Shown here in pieces: positions 24,901 through 32,929 of a stretch of DNA of 64,000 bases. Both the position numbers and the translations under genes were made by a program. How positions within the stretch are numbered: position 1 is the first letter of the stretch; the number at the start of each line of letters is the position of its first letter. The DNA lies in NCBI RefSeq assembly GCF_000716535.1, contig NZ_JNWV01000023.1, positions 124,001 to 188,000 on the forward strand, read 5' to 3'. The notes under the pieces are model-generated. The model had not been told where the DNA came from. It searched no databases and was given only the letters and a program-made list of their open reading frames with translations. Source of the stretch: Streptomyces flaveolus (GTDB lineage: Bacteria > Actinomycetota > Actinomycetes > Streptomycetales > Streptomycetaceae).

Positions 24901-25713
24901 CTACGACGGCACCGAGCGCACGGGCGACGCCCCTGCCGCCAGGCTGTCCGCCAGGGCCGGCAGGCCAGGAGCAGCGGTCGTCGGGGACCAGCAGAGGGCG
25001 AGCGTGGTGGGCGGCAGGTCGGTGACCGGCACGGCGGCCACCGTGCTCGGCATGCGGTCCACCACCGCCGAGCCGACCACGGTGACGAGGCGACCCAGCG
25101 CGACCCGGTCCATCAGCTCGTCGAGCCCCACCTCGGGGCAGTGCGAGCGGTAGCCCGGCTCGCCCTGGACGTCGGTGACGGTGACGGCGGCGCGGCCGGC
25201 CAGCGCGTGGTCGTGTCGCAGCAGCGCGACCGGGTTCTCCTCCCCCACCTCGACGCCCCGCAGCCCGGCCAGGTCGTCGCTGCCGACGCAGAGCAGGGCG
25301 GCATCCGCGGCCCCGTCGCGGACCGCGCCGGCCGGGTCGTGCGTGAAGACCAGCTCGGGTTCGGGCCCGGAATGGCGGTGCAGCACCTGCGCGAGCAAGC
25401 CGCTGCCCGTTCCGGGGCGCACGGCGATGACGAGGCGGGGCGCGCCCGCGGACCGCTGGGTGCGCCGGACCGCCAGGTCGAGCCGGCGCAGTAGGCTCCG
25501 GCACTCGTCGCGGAAGGTGCGGCCCGCGTCCGTCAGCTCCACCTTCCGGCTCGTGCGGTTCAGGAGACGGACGCCCATCCGCCGCTCCAGACGGGCTACG
25601 GCGCGGGAGAGCACCGGCTGGGTGATGCCCAGGTCCTCCGCTGCGCGGCCGAAGTGGAGCTGGTCGGCCACGGCCGCGAAGTACACCAGTTCCCGGGTCT
25701 CCAGTCGATCCAT
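24901..25713 (-). CDS. LysR family transcriptional regulator
   Basis: About 270 residues. ATG 25713 (MDRLETRELVYFAAVADQLH) is the conventional LysR start; an upstream ATG at 25734 adds seven residues and cannot be excluded. The helix-turn-helix is FGRAAEDLGITQPVLSRAVA. The effector domain has LVIAVRPGTGSGLLAQVL. It diverges from the SnoaL/quinone-reductase pair at 25891, its most likely target. Only one LysR domain arrangement is seen, with a slightly short C-terminus. Confidence 0.92.
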   Translation of the reverse strand: MDRLETRELVYFAAVADQLHFGRAAEDLGITQPVLSRAVARLERRMGVRLLNRTSRKVELTDAGRTFRDECRSLLRRLDLAVRRTQRSAGAPRLVIAVRPGTGSGLLAQVLHRHSGPEPELVFTHDPAGAVRDGAADAALLCVGSDDLAGLRGVEVGEENPVALLRHDHALAGRAAVTVTDVQGEPGYRSHCPEVGLDELMDRVALGRLVTVVGSAVVDRMPSTVAAVPVTDLPPTTLALCWSPTTAAPGLPALADSLAAGASPVRSVPS

Positions 25714-25730
25714 GCTTTCAGGGTATCGGC

Positions 25731-25750
25731 CCATGTCACATTGGTCATGG
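25731..25750. promoter_or_regulatory. Possible LysR operator
   Basis: CCATG-N10-CATGG, a dyad in the 177-base space between the LysR gene at 25713 and the SnoaL gene at 25891, close to the regulator start. Confidence 0.4.
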
Positions 25751-25890
25751 CTCCTGGCCCCACCCTCTGGTCGACTGAGTGTGCGGGGGCGCGGTCCGAC
25801 CGGGCCGGCCTCCCGGATTCCGTGCCGCGCGATGCCGCGGCACGCGTCAGATCACGCAGAACACGACCAGAACATCAGGAGAGCCGAATC

Positions 25891-26379
25891 ATGAGCGAGG
25901 AACGCGAAGTGCAGGAGGTGCTCGCCCGTTACGTCCGCGCCACGGACGCGCGCGACGGGAAGGCCCAGGGCGCCCTCTTCACACACGACGCGATCGTGCG
26001 GGTCCACACCAGGACCGGCCCGGGCAGCCACGAGCCGTTCGGCGAGCCCCTGATCGGTGGTGCGGCGGTGGAGTACGCGGTCACGCACTTCATGGAACCG
26101 CACCCGGAGGGCGGCTTCAGCCACCACACGACCTCGGACCACATCATCGAGGTCGACGGTGACCGCGCCCACCTGAACGCGCAGTTCATCGTGTTCCGGG
26201 TGCGTGCCGGGCGCCGTCCGGAGACCGGCCGGCCGGAGGGCGCCCCCGGCGCTCAGGGCACCGTGGAGCCGTACGAGTCGGGCTACTACGACACCGATCT
26301 GCGCCGGATCGACGGGGAGTGGAAGATCGTACGCCACGACGTCCTGCTGGACATGCCGATGGCAGTTCCGGGGGTGTGA
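25891..26379 (+). CDS. SnoaL-like / nuclear transport factor 2-fold protein
   Basis: 162 residues from ATG 25891, AGGAG about 10 bases upstream. The NTF2-like fold is indicated by EVQEVLARYVRATDARDGKA, LFTHDAIVRVHTR, a central FSHHTTSDHIIEVDGDRAHL and a final RRIDGEWKIVRHDVLLD. Such proteins may be isomerases, hydratases or ligand binders in oxidative or natural product metabolism. It is translationally coupled (GTGA overlap) to the quinone-reductase-like gene, so the two probably act on the same compound. Confidence 0.88.
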   Translation: MSEEREVQEVLARYVRATDARDGKAQGALFTHDAIVRVHTRTGPGSHEPFGEPLIGGAAVEYAVTHFMEPHPEGGFSHHTTSDHIIEVDGDRAHLNAQFIVFRVRAGRRPETGRPEGAPGAQGTVEPYESGYYDTDLRRIDGEWKIVRHDVLLDMPMAVPGV

Positions 26380-27308
26380 CCGTGAAGGCCATGGTCTACC
26401 GCAGGTACGGCGGCCCCGAAGTACTGGAACTCGCGGAGCTTCCGCGGCCCAGGACTCATGTCGACTCCGTGCTGGTCCGGGTGCGGGCGGCGGCGCTCAA
26501 CCCGGCCGACCTGGCACTGCAGCGCGGTGCGCTGGACGGTGCCGTCGACACCTACTTCCCCGTGATCCCCGGCTGGGACGTGGCCGGGGTGGTGGAGGAC
26601 GCCGGGCCCGCCGCCACCGAGTTCTCCCCCGGTGACGAGGTCATCGGGTACGTCCGCGGTGACGTGCAGCGCGCGCACGGCGGACTGGCCGAGCTGGTCT
26701 CGGCCGATGTGCGCACGCTGGTGCGCAAGCCCCGCACCATGAGCTTCGCCGAGGCCGCCGGGCTGCCCCTCGCCGGCCTCACCGCCCACCGGGCCGTGGT
26801 GCGCGCCTTGCGCGTCCGGCCGGGTGAGACGCTGCTCGTGCACGGCGCGGCCGGCGGCGTCGGCTCGCTCGCCGCCCAGATGGGCCGCGCACGCGGCGCC
26901 CAGGTCGTCGGGACCGCCTCGCCGCGTGACCACGACCACCTGCGGTCCCTCGGCGTCCTCCCGGTCGCCTACGGGGACGGGGTCGCCCAGCGCGTCCTCG
27001 ACCTGGTGCCCGCCGGTGCGGACGCCGTCCTGGACACGGCCGGAGGCGGGACGCTGGTGTCGGCCGCGGGCACCGTCCGGCCGGGTGGCCGTGTCGCCTC
27101 TGTCGCGGAGACCGGGCTGCCGGGCGTCATCCCGGTCTTCTGCCGGCTCGACGGCGACGATCTCGAGGCCGTGGCCGAGCTGGCCGACACCGGCAAGCTG
27201 CGCGTGCGGGTGGGCGCCACGTTTCCTCTGGAACGCGCCGCCGACGCCCAGCGGGTGCTGGCCGCGGGCGGCACCCGCGGCAAGGTCGTCGTGACCGTGG
27301 GGGACTGA
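26376..27308 (+). CDS. Zinc-type alcohol dehydrogenase-like / NADPH:quinone reductase (MDR family)
   Basis: About 310 residues. GTG 26376 overlaps the previous stop; GTG 26382 six bases later gives the usual family start VKAMVYRRYGGPEVLEL. The catalytic zinc ligands of true alcohol dehydrogenases are absent, as in quinone reductases. It shows AAALNPADLALQRG (about 35-48), VIPGWDVAGVV and the NADPH motif LLVHGAAGGVGSLAAQ (about 150-165). Probably reduces quinones or enones with NADPH. Likely regulated by the divergent LysR protein. Confidence 0.92.
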   Translation: MTVKAMVYRRYGGPEVLELAELPRPRTHVDSVLVRVRAAALNPADLALQRGALDGAVDTYFPVIPGWDVAGVVEDAGPAATEFSPGDEVIGYVRGDVQRAHGGLAELVSADVRTLVRKPRTMSFAEAAGLPLAGLTAHRAVVRALRVRPGETLLVHGAAGGVGSLAAQMGRARGAQVVGTASPRDHDHLRSLGVLPVAYGDGVAQRVLDLVPAGADAVLDTAGGGTLVSAAGTVRPGGRVASVAETGLPGVIPVFCRLDGDDLEAVAELADTGKLRVRVGATFPLERAADAQRVLAAGGTRGKVVVTVGD

Positions 27309-27315
27309 CCCTCCT

Positions 27316-27414
27316 CACGGCCGGCCGTGGGGCGGTCGCTCGCGCCATACGGCCGGACACGGTCGCTCGCGCCATACGGCCGGACCCGCTCGCTCGCGCC
27401 ATACGGCCGGCACG
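27316..27414. repeat. Three tandem 27-base repeats after a 14-base palindrome
   Basis: Palindrome CACGGCCGGCCGTG (27316-27329) is followed by three head-to-tail 27-base units at 27334-27360, 27361-27387 and 27388-27414 sharing CGCTCGCGCCATACGGCCGG. Unit length is a multiple of three; the reverse strand would read RPYGASDRV-like in each unit, though no gene is supported. There are no spacers. The palindrome may terminate the upstream operon. Confidence 0.85.
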
Positions 27415-27466
27415 GTCGTCGCCCTTGCTTGCCGGACCGGCCTGGCACAAGAGGATGCCTTTTTCT

Positions 27467-27482
27467 ATCCAGACGTTTGTAT
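27467..27482. promoter_or_regulatory. Probable TetR operator
   Basis: ATCCAGACGTTTGTAT is an imperfect 16-base dyad resembling ATACAAACGTTTGTAT, centred about 22 bases before the TetR start in unusually AT-rich DNA (27460-27486). Autoregulation is likely. Confidence 0.5.
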
Positions 27483-27496
27483 TTTAGGCTGCTGCC

Positions 27497-28066
27497 ATGG
27501 GCTATGACTCTTCCGCGACGCGTGCCCGGCTGCTGGAGGCCGCGCACGAGGAGTTCGTCGCACATGGACTCGCCGGAGCACGCGTCGAACGCATCGCCAA
27601 GAACGCGCCCGCCAACAAGCAGGCCATCTACGCCTACTTCGGGTCCAAGGACGCCCTCTTCGACGCCGTCCTGGAAGCCCGCGTCCGCGTCCTGGCCGAC
27701 GTCGTCCCCTTCACGCCGGACGACCTCGCGGCCTACGCCGGTGCTCTCTTCGACGCCTTCGTGGCCGACCCGGACCTCATCCGGCTCACCCAGTGGAAGA
27801 CGCTGGAGCGGCCCGAGGCATCGACGGCCGAGCTGGAGGCACATCTCAGCAAGGCCCAGGCCGTCGCCGACGCCCACGGCACCGACCTGGAAACCGGCAT
27901 GGACGCCCTCATGATCGCCCTCGCCGCCGCCCAGGCATGGCTCTTCACGCCCCCCGCCATCCGCAACCCCACCGACGACGACGAGACGGCCCGGCTCAAG
28001 CGGCACCGCGCGGCCGTCGTCGCCTCGGTCGAGGCACTGGCCGGGCGGCTGATGCCGGGCGACTGA
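27497..28066 (+). CDS. TetR family transcriptional regulator
   Basis: 189 residues from ATG 27497. The helix-turn-helix is RLLEAAHEEFVAHGLAGARV then QAIYAYFGSKDALFDAVL (about residues 12-55). The C-terminal ligand domain (about 70-185) is alpha-helical with AALAAAQAWLFTPPAIRNP and shows no named ligand motif. It stands alone, followed by converging genes. Targets are likely to include itself through the dyad at 27467-27482; others cannot be seen. Confidence 0.92.
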   Translation: MGYDSSATRARLLEAAHEEFVAHGLAGARVERIAKNAPANKQAIYAYFGSKDALFDAVLEARVRVLADVVPFTPDDLAAYAGALFDAFVADPDLIRLTQWKTLERPEASTAELEAHLSKAQAVADAHGTDLETGMDALMIALAAAQAWLFTPPAIRNPTDDDETARLKRHRAAVVASVEALAGRLMPGD

Positions 28067-28118
28067 CACGCCTCTCCCCCAGCCGGCCGAGTGACGCCCC
28101 CCGGCCGGCCCGCGTCGC

Positions 28119-28577
28119 TCAGCGCAGCAACGGCAAGCTGCCCGTGAGGCTGTTGACGGTCTTCCGGGTGCCGTAGACCGCGATGGCGGCCCGCTCCAGC
28201 TTCTCGGTGGGCAGCGCGGCGACCAGTTCGGTGAGTTCGTCGTAGCTGTTGGTCGTCTGGGCGACCGCCGGGAACTCGCACAGCCCCAGGCCGCGCTCGA
28301 CGGCGCGGGCGCAGATCCGGCCGAGTTCCTCGCGGTCGGCGCGCAGGACGGGCAGGCCGGTCGTGTAGGTGCCGGTGTGCGTCCGGCCGTCGGCGTCCTT
28401 CAGTTCGGCACCGAGCAGGTGCGGCATGGTCGCGCCGACGATGAGTCCGGCCACGGCCACCGCGTTGGCCAGATGGCCGAGCGGCAGGTCCTGGTCGACG
28501 ACGATGACGAGCCTCTCGACGGGCTCGGGGGCTCGCGAACGCTCGGGGGCCTGGGCGGGCTCAAAGGTCCGGGTCAT
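28119..28577 (-). CDS. DUF2000 family protein
   Basis: 152 residues from ATG 28577 behind GGAGGAG. DUF2000 is a peptidyl-tRNA hydrolase II-like fold of unknown role. Visible family blocks are ERLVIVVDQDLPLGHLANAV, GLIVGATMPHLLGAELKDAD and VLRADREELGRICARAVERG. It overlaps the decarboxylase stop (ATGA), so it is coupled to it and is translated second. A second DUF2000-like gene lies at 31796, beyond the divergent PucR gene. The conserved pairing suggests a role tied to the keto-acid decarboxylase. Confidence 0.85.
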   Translation of the reverse strand: MTRTFEPAQAPERSRAPEPVERLVIVVDQDLPLGHLANAVAVAGLIVGATMPHLLGAELKDADGRTHTGTYTTGLPVLRADREELGRICARAVERGLGLCEFPAVAQTTNSYDELTELVAALPTEKLERAAIAVYGTRKTVNSLTGSLPLLR

Positions 28578-30262
28578 GCTTCTCCTCCGTTTCGGGCCCG
28601 CACGTTGTCGGCGAGCCGGTGCAGCAGTTCGGGCGTGTCGTCCAGGCCGGTGCGGACTTCGATGAAGACCATGCGGTCGGTGGTGCGCTCGGCCGCCTCC
28701 AGAGCGGTGGCGAGTTCGGCGGGCGTGGCCGCCCGCAGAGCCAGTGCGTCGGGGACGCCGAGCGCGGCGGGCACCGCCTGCCAGTCCCAGGCGGCGATGT
28801 CGTGGTAGGCGGCGCGCGGCCCGTGGATCGCCCGCTCGACGGTGTAGCCGTCGTTGTTGACCAGAACGATCACGGGGGTGAGGCGCTGCCGGGCGAGGGT
28901 GCCCAGTTCCTGGATGGTCATCTGGGCCGAGCCGTCGCCGATCAGCAGCAGGCCGCGCCGGGTGGGGTCGGCGAGCTGGGCGCCGAGCAGTGCGGGCAGC
29001 GTGTAGCCGATCGAGCCCCACAGCGGCTGGGCGATGAACTTCGCCCCGCCGGGCAGGCGTTCGGTGCACATGCCGAAGAACGAGGTGCCCTGCTCCGCCA
29101 CCACGGTGGTGTCCGGGCGCGTCCAGGAGGCCAGGGCCCGCCACAGGTGTGCCTGGGTCAGCGGTCCCGCCGGGTCGGCCGGCGTCCGGGGCACCGCGGA
29201 GGGCGCGGGGCGCGATGACCGCCGGACGCCACCGGGCCGGTGTGCGAAGAGGTCGGTGAGTACGTCGAGCGTGGCGGCCATGGGCAGCCCGTCGAAGGTC
29301 TTGCCGTCCACGGTCGCGGAGTACGGCGCGACGTCGATCCCGGCTCCGGGGTCGAAGCCGTGGGTGAAGCCGCCGGTCGTCGTGTCCGCCAGGACCACGC
29401 CCACCCGTATCAACAGGTCCGCGCCCTCGACGGCGGCACGCGCCTCCGGTACGGCGAGCGCCCCGCAGTACACGCCCGCGAAGCCCGGGGTGTCCTCCGG
29501 GAGCACGGTCTTGCCCGACGCCAGGGCCGCCCAGGGCAGGTCGGCCGCGTTGATCAGCGCCGCCAGGGCGTCCTGCGCGCGGAACCGGTCGGCCAGGAAG
29601 TCGGTGAGCACCGCGACGCTCCGGGATCGCGCGATCCGGGCCTCGGCCGCGGCGCGGAAGGCGGTCCGGCTCTCCTCGTTCACCTCGGCCGGCCTCCCGA
29701 GCGCTCCCACCGGAGCCCCGACCGGCGCGGCCGCGACGTCCGAGGGCAGGCGCAGGTAGCCGGGGCGGCTGTCCCGCAGAGCGGTGGTGAGCACCCGGTC
29801 GATCTCACGGGCCGCGGTCGGCGGGCGGAGGACGGCCGACGCGCAGACCACGGGGACGTGGGCGCGGGCGAAGCGGTCGTATTCGCCGTCGGCCGCGGTG
29901 TGGTGGAGGACGGCCCCGGTCCGCTCCGCCGCCTGGGGCGGGCTCACTGTGATGTGCACCAAGGGCACCCGCTCGGCATAGCTGCCGGCGATCCCGTTGA
30001 CCGCGCTCAGCTCCCCGACGCCGAAGGTGGTCAGCAGGGCGCCGAATCCCCGGGTGCGGGCGTAGCCGTCGGCGGCGTACGCGGCGCCGAGTTCGTTGGC
30101 GGTACCCACCCACTCGACCTCGGAAGAGGCGAGGACGGTGTCGAGAATCGCGAGGTTGTAGTCGCCGGGCACACCGAAGAGGTGGTTCACGCGCAGGGCG
30201 GCGAGGCGGTGCAGCAGGTACTCCGCGACCGTGACGGTCGGGGGTGGCTCGAACGTGCTCAT
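28574..30262 (-). CDS. Thiamine-diphosphate 2-keto acid decarboxylase (indole/phenylpyruvate decarboxylase type)
   Basis: 562 residues from ATG 30262 (GGAG upstream). The family order is complete: TVAEYLLHRLAALRVNHLFG, VPGDYNLAILD, the cofactor Glu in TANELGAAYAADGYA, the His pair of VLHHTAADGEYDRF, and the ThDP/Mg site from GDGSAQMTIQELGT to VLVNNDGYT (about 430-465). The His pair and the VPGDYNLAILD start fit decarboxylases rather than acetolactate synthase. It should convert an aromatic or branched 2-keto acid to the aldehyde plus CO2. It is coupled to DUF2000, diverges from a PucR regulator, and lies upstream of a molybdenum aldehyde oxidase. Confidence 0.92.
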   Translation of the reverse strand: MSTFEPPPTVTVAEYLLHRLAALRVNHLFGVPGDYNLAILDTVLASSEVEWVGTANELGAAYAADGYARTRGFGALLTTFGVGELSAVNGIAGSYAERVPLVHITVSPPQAAERTGAVLHHTAADGEYDRFARAHVPVVCASAVLRPPTAAREIDRVLTTALRDSRPGYLRLPSDVAAAPVGAPVGALGRPAEVNEESRTAFRAAAEARIARSRSVAVLTDFLADRFRAQDALAALINAADLPWAALASGKTVLPEDTPGFAGVYCGALAVPEARAAVEGADLLIRVGVVLADTTTGGFTHGFDPGAGIDVAPYSATVDGKTFDGLPMAATLDVLTDLFAHRPGGVRRSSRPAPSAVPRTPADPAGPLTQAHLWRALASWTRPDTTVVAEQGTSFFGMCTERLPGGAKFIAQPLWGSIGYTLPALLGAQLADPTRRGLLLIGDGSAQMTIQELGTLARQRLTPVIVLVNNDGYTVERAIHGPRAAYHDIAAWDWQAVPAALGVPDALALRAATPAELATALEAAERTTDRMVFIEVRTGLDDTPELLHRLADNVRARNGGEA

Positions 30263-30324
30263 GGGCTCCAGCATGGTCGCGCGGGCGTGGCCCTCACAGA
30301 GAGCGATCGGAGAAGTCCCCGATG

Positions 30325-30341
30325 GGAAAACTGTGGAAAAC
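30325..30341. promoter_or_regulatory. Direct repeat in the decarboxylase-PucR gap
   Basis: GGAAAAC-TGT-GGAAAAC, two 7-base copies with a 10-base period in the 137 bases between divergent starts at 30262 and 30400. A candidate site for the PucR regulator. Confidence 0.35.
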
Positions 30342-30399
30342 ACGAAGGGCACGCCTAACCTGGTGACACGAAGGCGGTCCGGCGAAGGGGTCGTATCAG

Positions 30400-31566
30400 G
30401 TGTCAGCGCATTCACCCGGGCGGAACGGCGAGACGGTCGCCGCCCTGTGCCGCGCGGTGAGGGACGATCTCCACGCCTTGGTGCCGGGCATCGTGGACCG
30501 CATCCGCCGTGAGATCCCGGGTTACGCGGTGGTGGGGCGCGCCGAGCACGAGCAGGCGGTGACCCTGCAGTACGAGGGGCTGCTCACCGGGCTGATCACG
30601 CGGCGGCCACCGTCGCCCGAGGAGAGCCGGCGGGCGCGGCAACTCGGGCGCCGCCGGGCGCAGCAGGGGCTGGCGCTGGAGTCCGTGGTCAGCGCCTACC
30701 ACGTCGGCTACCGCGAGATGTGGAACATCCTGCTGCACCGGGCCGGCCCCCAGGACCAGGCCATGCGCTCCGAACTGGCCGGGCTGGTCGGGACGGTGTG
30801 GATGTGGATCGAGCAGGCGAGCAGCGCGGCGGCGGACGCGTACGGGGAGACCGTACGCGCGGAGGACGCCGCCCGGCTCGCCCTCACGCACCGGTTCCTG
30901 GGCGCGCTGACGGCGGGCGGGCCGCCCACGGCGGAGCACGCGCACCTGGCGCAGGCGCTCGGCTTCGACCCCTCGGGCACGTTCCAGGCCGTCTGCTCGC
31001 CCGGGGAGGCGTGGTCGGAGGAGGACGCGACGGCGCTGGGGAAGCGGATGCGTCGCCACCGTGGGGTGGTGCTGTGCGCCCACCGGGACAACGTGCTGGT
31101 CGGGATCCTCCAGGGTGTGCCGGCCGGCGATTTCCTCGACGCGCTGCACGGCCTCCGCCCGCACGCGCCGGTGGGGGTCGGCCTGGCCCGGGAGGGGCTG
31201 ACCGGAGCGGGCGTGAGCCTCCTGGACGCGAGGGAGGTGCTCCCCGCCGGGGGCACGGGCGTGGCGAGCTTCGAGGAGGACTGGCTGACCGCGATCGTCC
31301 GGCCGCAGACCGGCCGGCTCGCGGCGCTGCTCGGCCCGGGCGGAGCGGCGGCCCGGGAACATCCCGACCTCGCGGAGACGATCCGCGCGTTCGCGGCACA
31401 CGGGTTCTCGCTCACCGGCACCGGGCGTGCGCTGCACATCCATCCCAACACCGTCCGGTACCGGCTGGACCGGTGGCAGGAACTGACCGGCTGGGACGTG
31501 CGGACGTGGGCCGGCCTGAGCGCCAGCATGGTCGGCCTGAACCTGCCGCGCCGCCCGGAGCCGTGA
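30400..31566 (+). CDS. PucR family transcriptional regulator
   Basis: 388 residues from GTG 30400. The C-terminal PucR helix-turn-helix is clear: AFAAHGFSLTGTGRALHIHP then NTVRYRLDRWQELTGWDVRT. The N-terminal half is helical, with QLGRRRAQQGLALESVVSAY and HVGYREMWNILLHRAG, similar to the RsbR-like N-terminal sensory domains of this family. A GGDEF-like domain (about 190-300) lies between. It diverges from the decarboxylase and precedes the second DUF2000-like gene, so it probably controls both sides. Confidence 0.9.
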   Translation: MSAHSPGRNGETVAALCRAVRDDLHALVPGIVDRIRREIPGYAVVGRAEHEQAVTLQYEGLLTGLITRRPPSPEESRRARQLGRRRAQQGLALESVVSAYHVGYREMWNILLHRAGPQDQAMRSELAGLVGTVWMWIEQASSAAADAYGETVRAEDAARLALTHRFLGALTAGGPPTAEHAHLAQALGFDPSGTFQAVCSPGEAWSEEDATALGKRMRRHRGVVLCAHRDNVLVGILQGVPAGDFLDALHGLRPHAPVGVGLAREGLTGAGVSLLDAREVLPAGGTGVASFEEDWLTAIVRPQTGRLAALLGPGGAAAREHPDLAETIRAFAAHGFSLTGTGRALHIHPNTVRYRLDRWQELTGWDVRTWAGLSASMVGLNLPRRPEP

Positions 31567-31795
31567 GCCGCCGACTGGCCGTCAGCGGCATGCCGCACGT
31601 TGCTTGAGGACGTCCAGCCACCCGTACCGCAGGAAGTCCGCCCGCTCGAGGTGTAGGCCTGCTCGCCGACAACCAGGTCCCCAGGCCCCTGTGGAATGCA
31701 CAAGGTCGGGCCGCCGGACGTTTCGGTTTCGCCGCTCCCCTCGCCGCAGGCCGCCGGGCAGGCTGGACGGACCCTTCAGGCGCACGGAGAGCACG

Positions 31796-32278
31796 ATGAC
31801 GATCTATGTGGCCACCAGTACTCCGGTCGGCGAACGTCCCTACCGTCGTCGCGGGCCGCTGCCCGTCGAGCACATGGTCATAGCCGTCCACGAGGAGCTG
31901 GGCCCCGAAGAGCGGGTGAACGCCGCCGCCGTGGTGAGCCTGGCCGCCGGGGCGCGGATGTCCGGCGTGCGGGGACTCGACCTCCCGGACACCGGGCCCT
32001 GGGCGCACGCGGGAACGCTGAGGTCGCGAGTCGCCGTCCTGCCCACCTCACAGGCCGGCCTGGTCGCGCTGCGGGCAGCGGCGGTCCGGGGCGAGCTCGG
32101 CATCTGCGAGTGCCCCGGGTACGGAGATCCGGCGCGGGCGGTGCGGAGCACGCACGCCCGTGACCCGCAGTACGCCGCGCTCGCCGTCTTCGGGCGGCGC
32201 GAGAGCGTCGAGGGCGTACTGCGGGCGCTCACCGCGTCCGGCTCCGCGCCACCGCCGTCGGCTCCCCCCGTCACATGA
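31796..32278 (+). CDS. DUF2000-like protein, second copy
   Basis: 160 residues from ATG 31796, a weak GGAGA upstream. It aligns by eye with the DUF2000 protein at 28119: LPVEHMVIAVHEELGPEERV, NAAAVVSLAAGARM, VAVLPTSQAGLVALRAAAVR and AALAVFGRRESVEGVLRALT match the corresponding blocks. The N-terminus adds IYVATSTPVGERPYRRRG. It lies between PucR and the aldehyde oxidase genes, on the same strand as both, with about 160 bases before the oxidase. A paralogue pair flanking one decarboxylase is unusual. Confidence 0.75.
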   Translation: MTIYVATSTPVGERPYRRRGPLPVEHMVIAVHEELGPEERVNAAAVVSLAAGARMSGVRGLDLPDTGPWAHAGTLRSRVAVLPTSQAGLVALRAAAVRGELGICECPGYGDPARAVRSTHARDPQYAALAVFGRRESVEGVLRALTASGSAPPPSAPPVT

Positions 32279-32439
32279 CGGTTGTCAGCGGCCGACGGCC
32301 GCGTGAGGCTTGACTTCATGCGCTGCCCCCACGGGCGCCGACGCTCGCACGGGCAGCAGGTGCGGTGCAGGGAGGTGACCGCTCACCCGGTCCGACCACC
32401 GCCTTTCCACGATCTGCCGGCCTTCCCAGGAGCGATGCC

Positions 32440-32928
32440 ATGCCGGACGAGAGCCTCATCCCAGAGACGACAGTGACCTTGCGGGTCAACGGGACGACGA
32501 CCCAGGTGACGTGCGATGTGCGTACGACCCTTCTCGACCTCCTCCGCGAGCGGCTGCGGCTGACCGGAACGAAGAAGGGATGCAACCGGGGCGAGTGCGG
32601 TGCCTGCACGGTCCATCTCGACGGGCGCCGGGTCAACGCCTGCATGGTGCTGGCCGCGAGCGCCGAGGGCGGCGAGGTGACGACGGTCGAAGGGCTCGCC
32701 CGGGACGGCGAACTGCACCCTGTCCAGCAGGCCTTCATCGAGGCGGACGCCTTCCAGTGCGGGTTCTGCACGCCCGGCCAGATCATGTCGGCCCTCGGCT
32801 GTATCCGGGAGGGACACACCGGCTCGAACGACGAGATCCGCGAATGGATGAGCGGGAACATCTGCCGGTGTTCCGCGTACCCGCAGATCGCCGCCGCCGT
32901 CGAGGCCGCCGCCGGGAAGGAGCGGTGA
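32440..32928 (+). CDS. 2Fe-2S subunit of xanthine dehydrogenase/aldehyde oxidase family
   Basis: 162 residues from ATG 32440. The plant-type 2Fe-2S motif is KKGCNRGECGACTVHLDGRR with a further Cys 12 residues on, and the second 2Fe-2S domain has QCGFCTPGQIMSA and GNICRCSAYPQI. This is the small, electron-transferring subunit that passes electrons from the molybdenum site to FAD. No signal peptide is seen, so a cytosolic complex is more likely than a periplasmic one. The FAD subunit starts 1 base after its stop. Confidence 0.95.
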   Translation: MPDESLIPETTVTLRVNGTTTQVTCDVRTTLLDLLRERLRLTGTKKGCNRGECGACTVHLDGRRVNACMVLAASAEGGEVTTVEGLARDGELHPVQQAFIEADAFQCGFCTPGQIMSALGCIREGHTGSNDEIREWMSGNICRCSAYPQIAAAVEAAAGKER

Positions 32929-32929
32929 C

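Noticed and set aside
27334..27414. CRISPR array at the 27-base repeats
   Set aside because: Units are contiguous with no spacers and number only three; no cas genes are near.
28574..30262. Acetolactate synthase as an alternative call
   Set aside because: The His pair VLHHTAADGEYDRF and VPGDYNLAILD favour a keto-acid decarboxylase; no small regulatory subunit is nearby.
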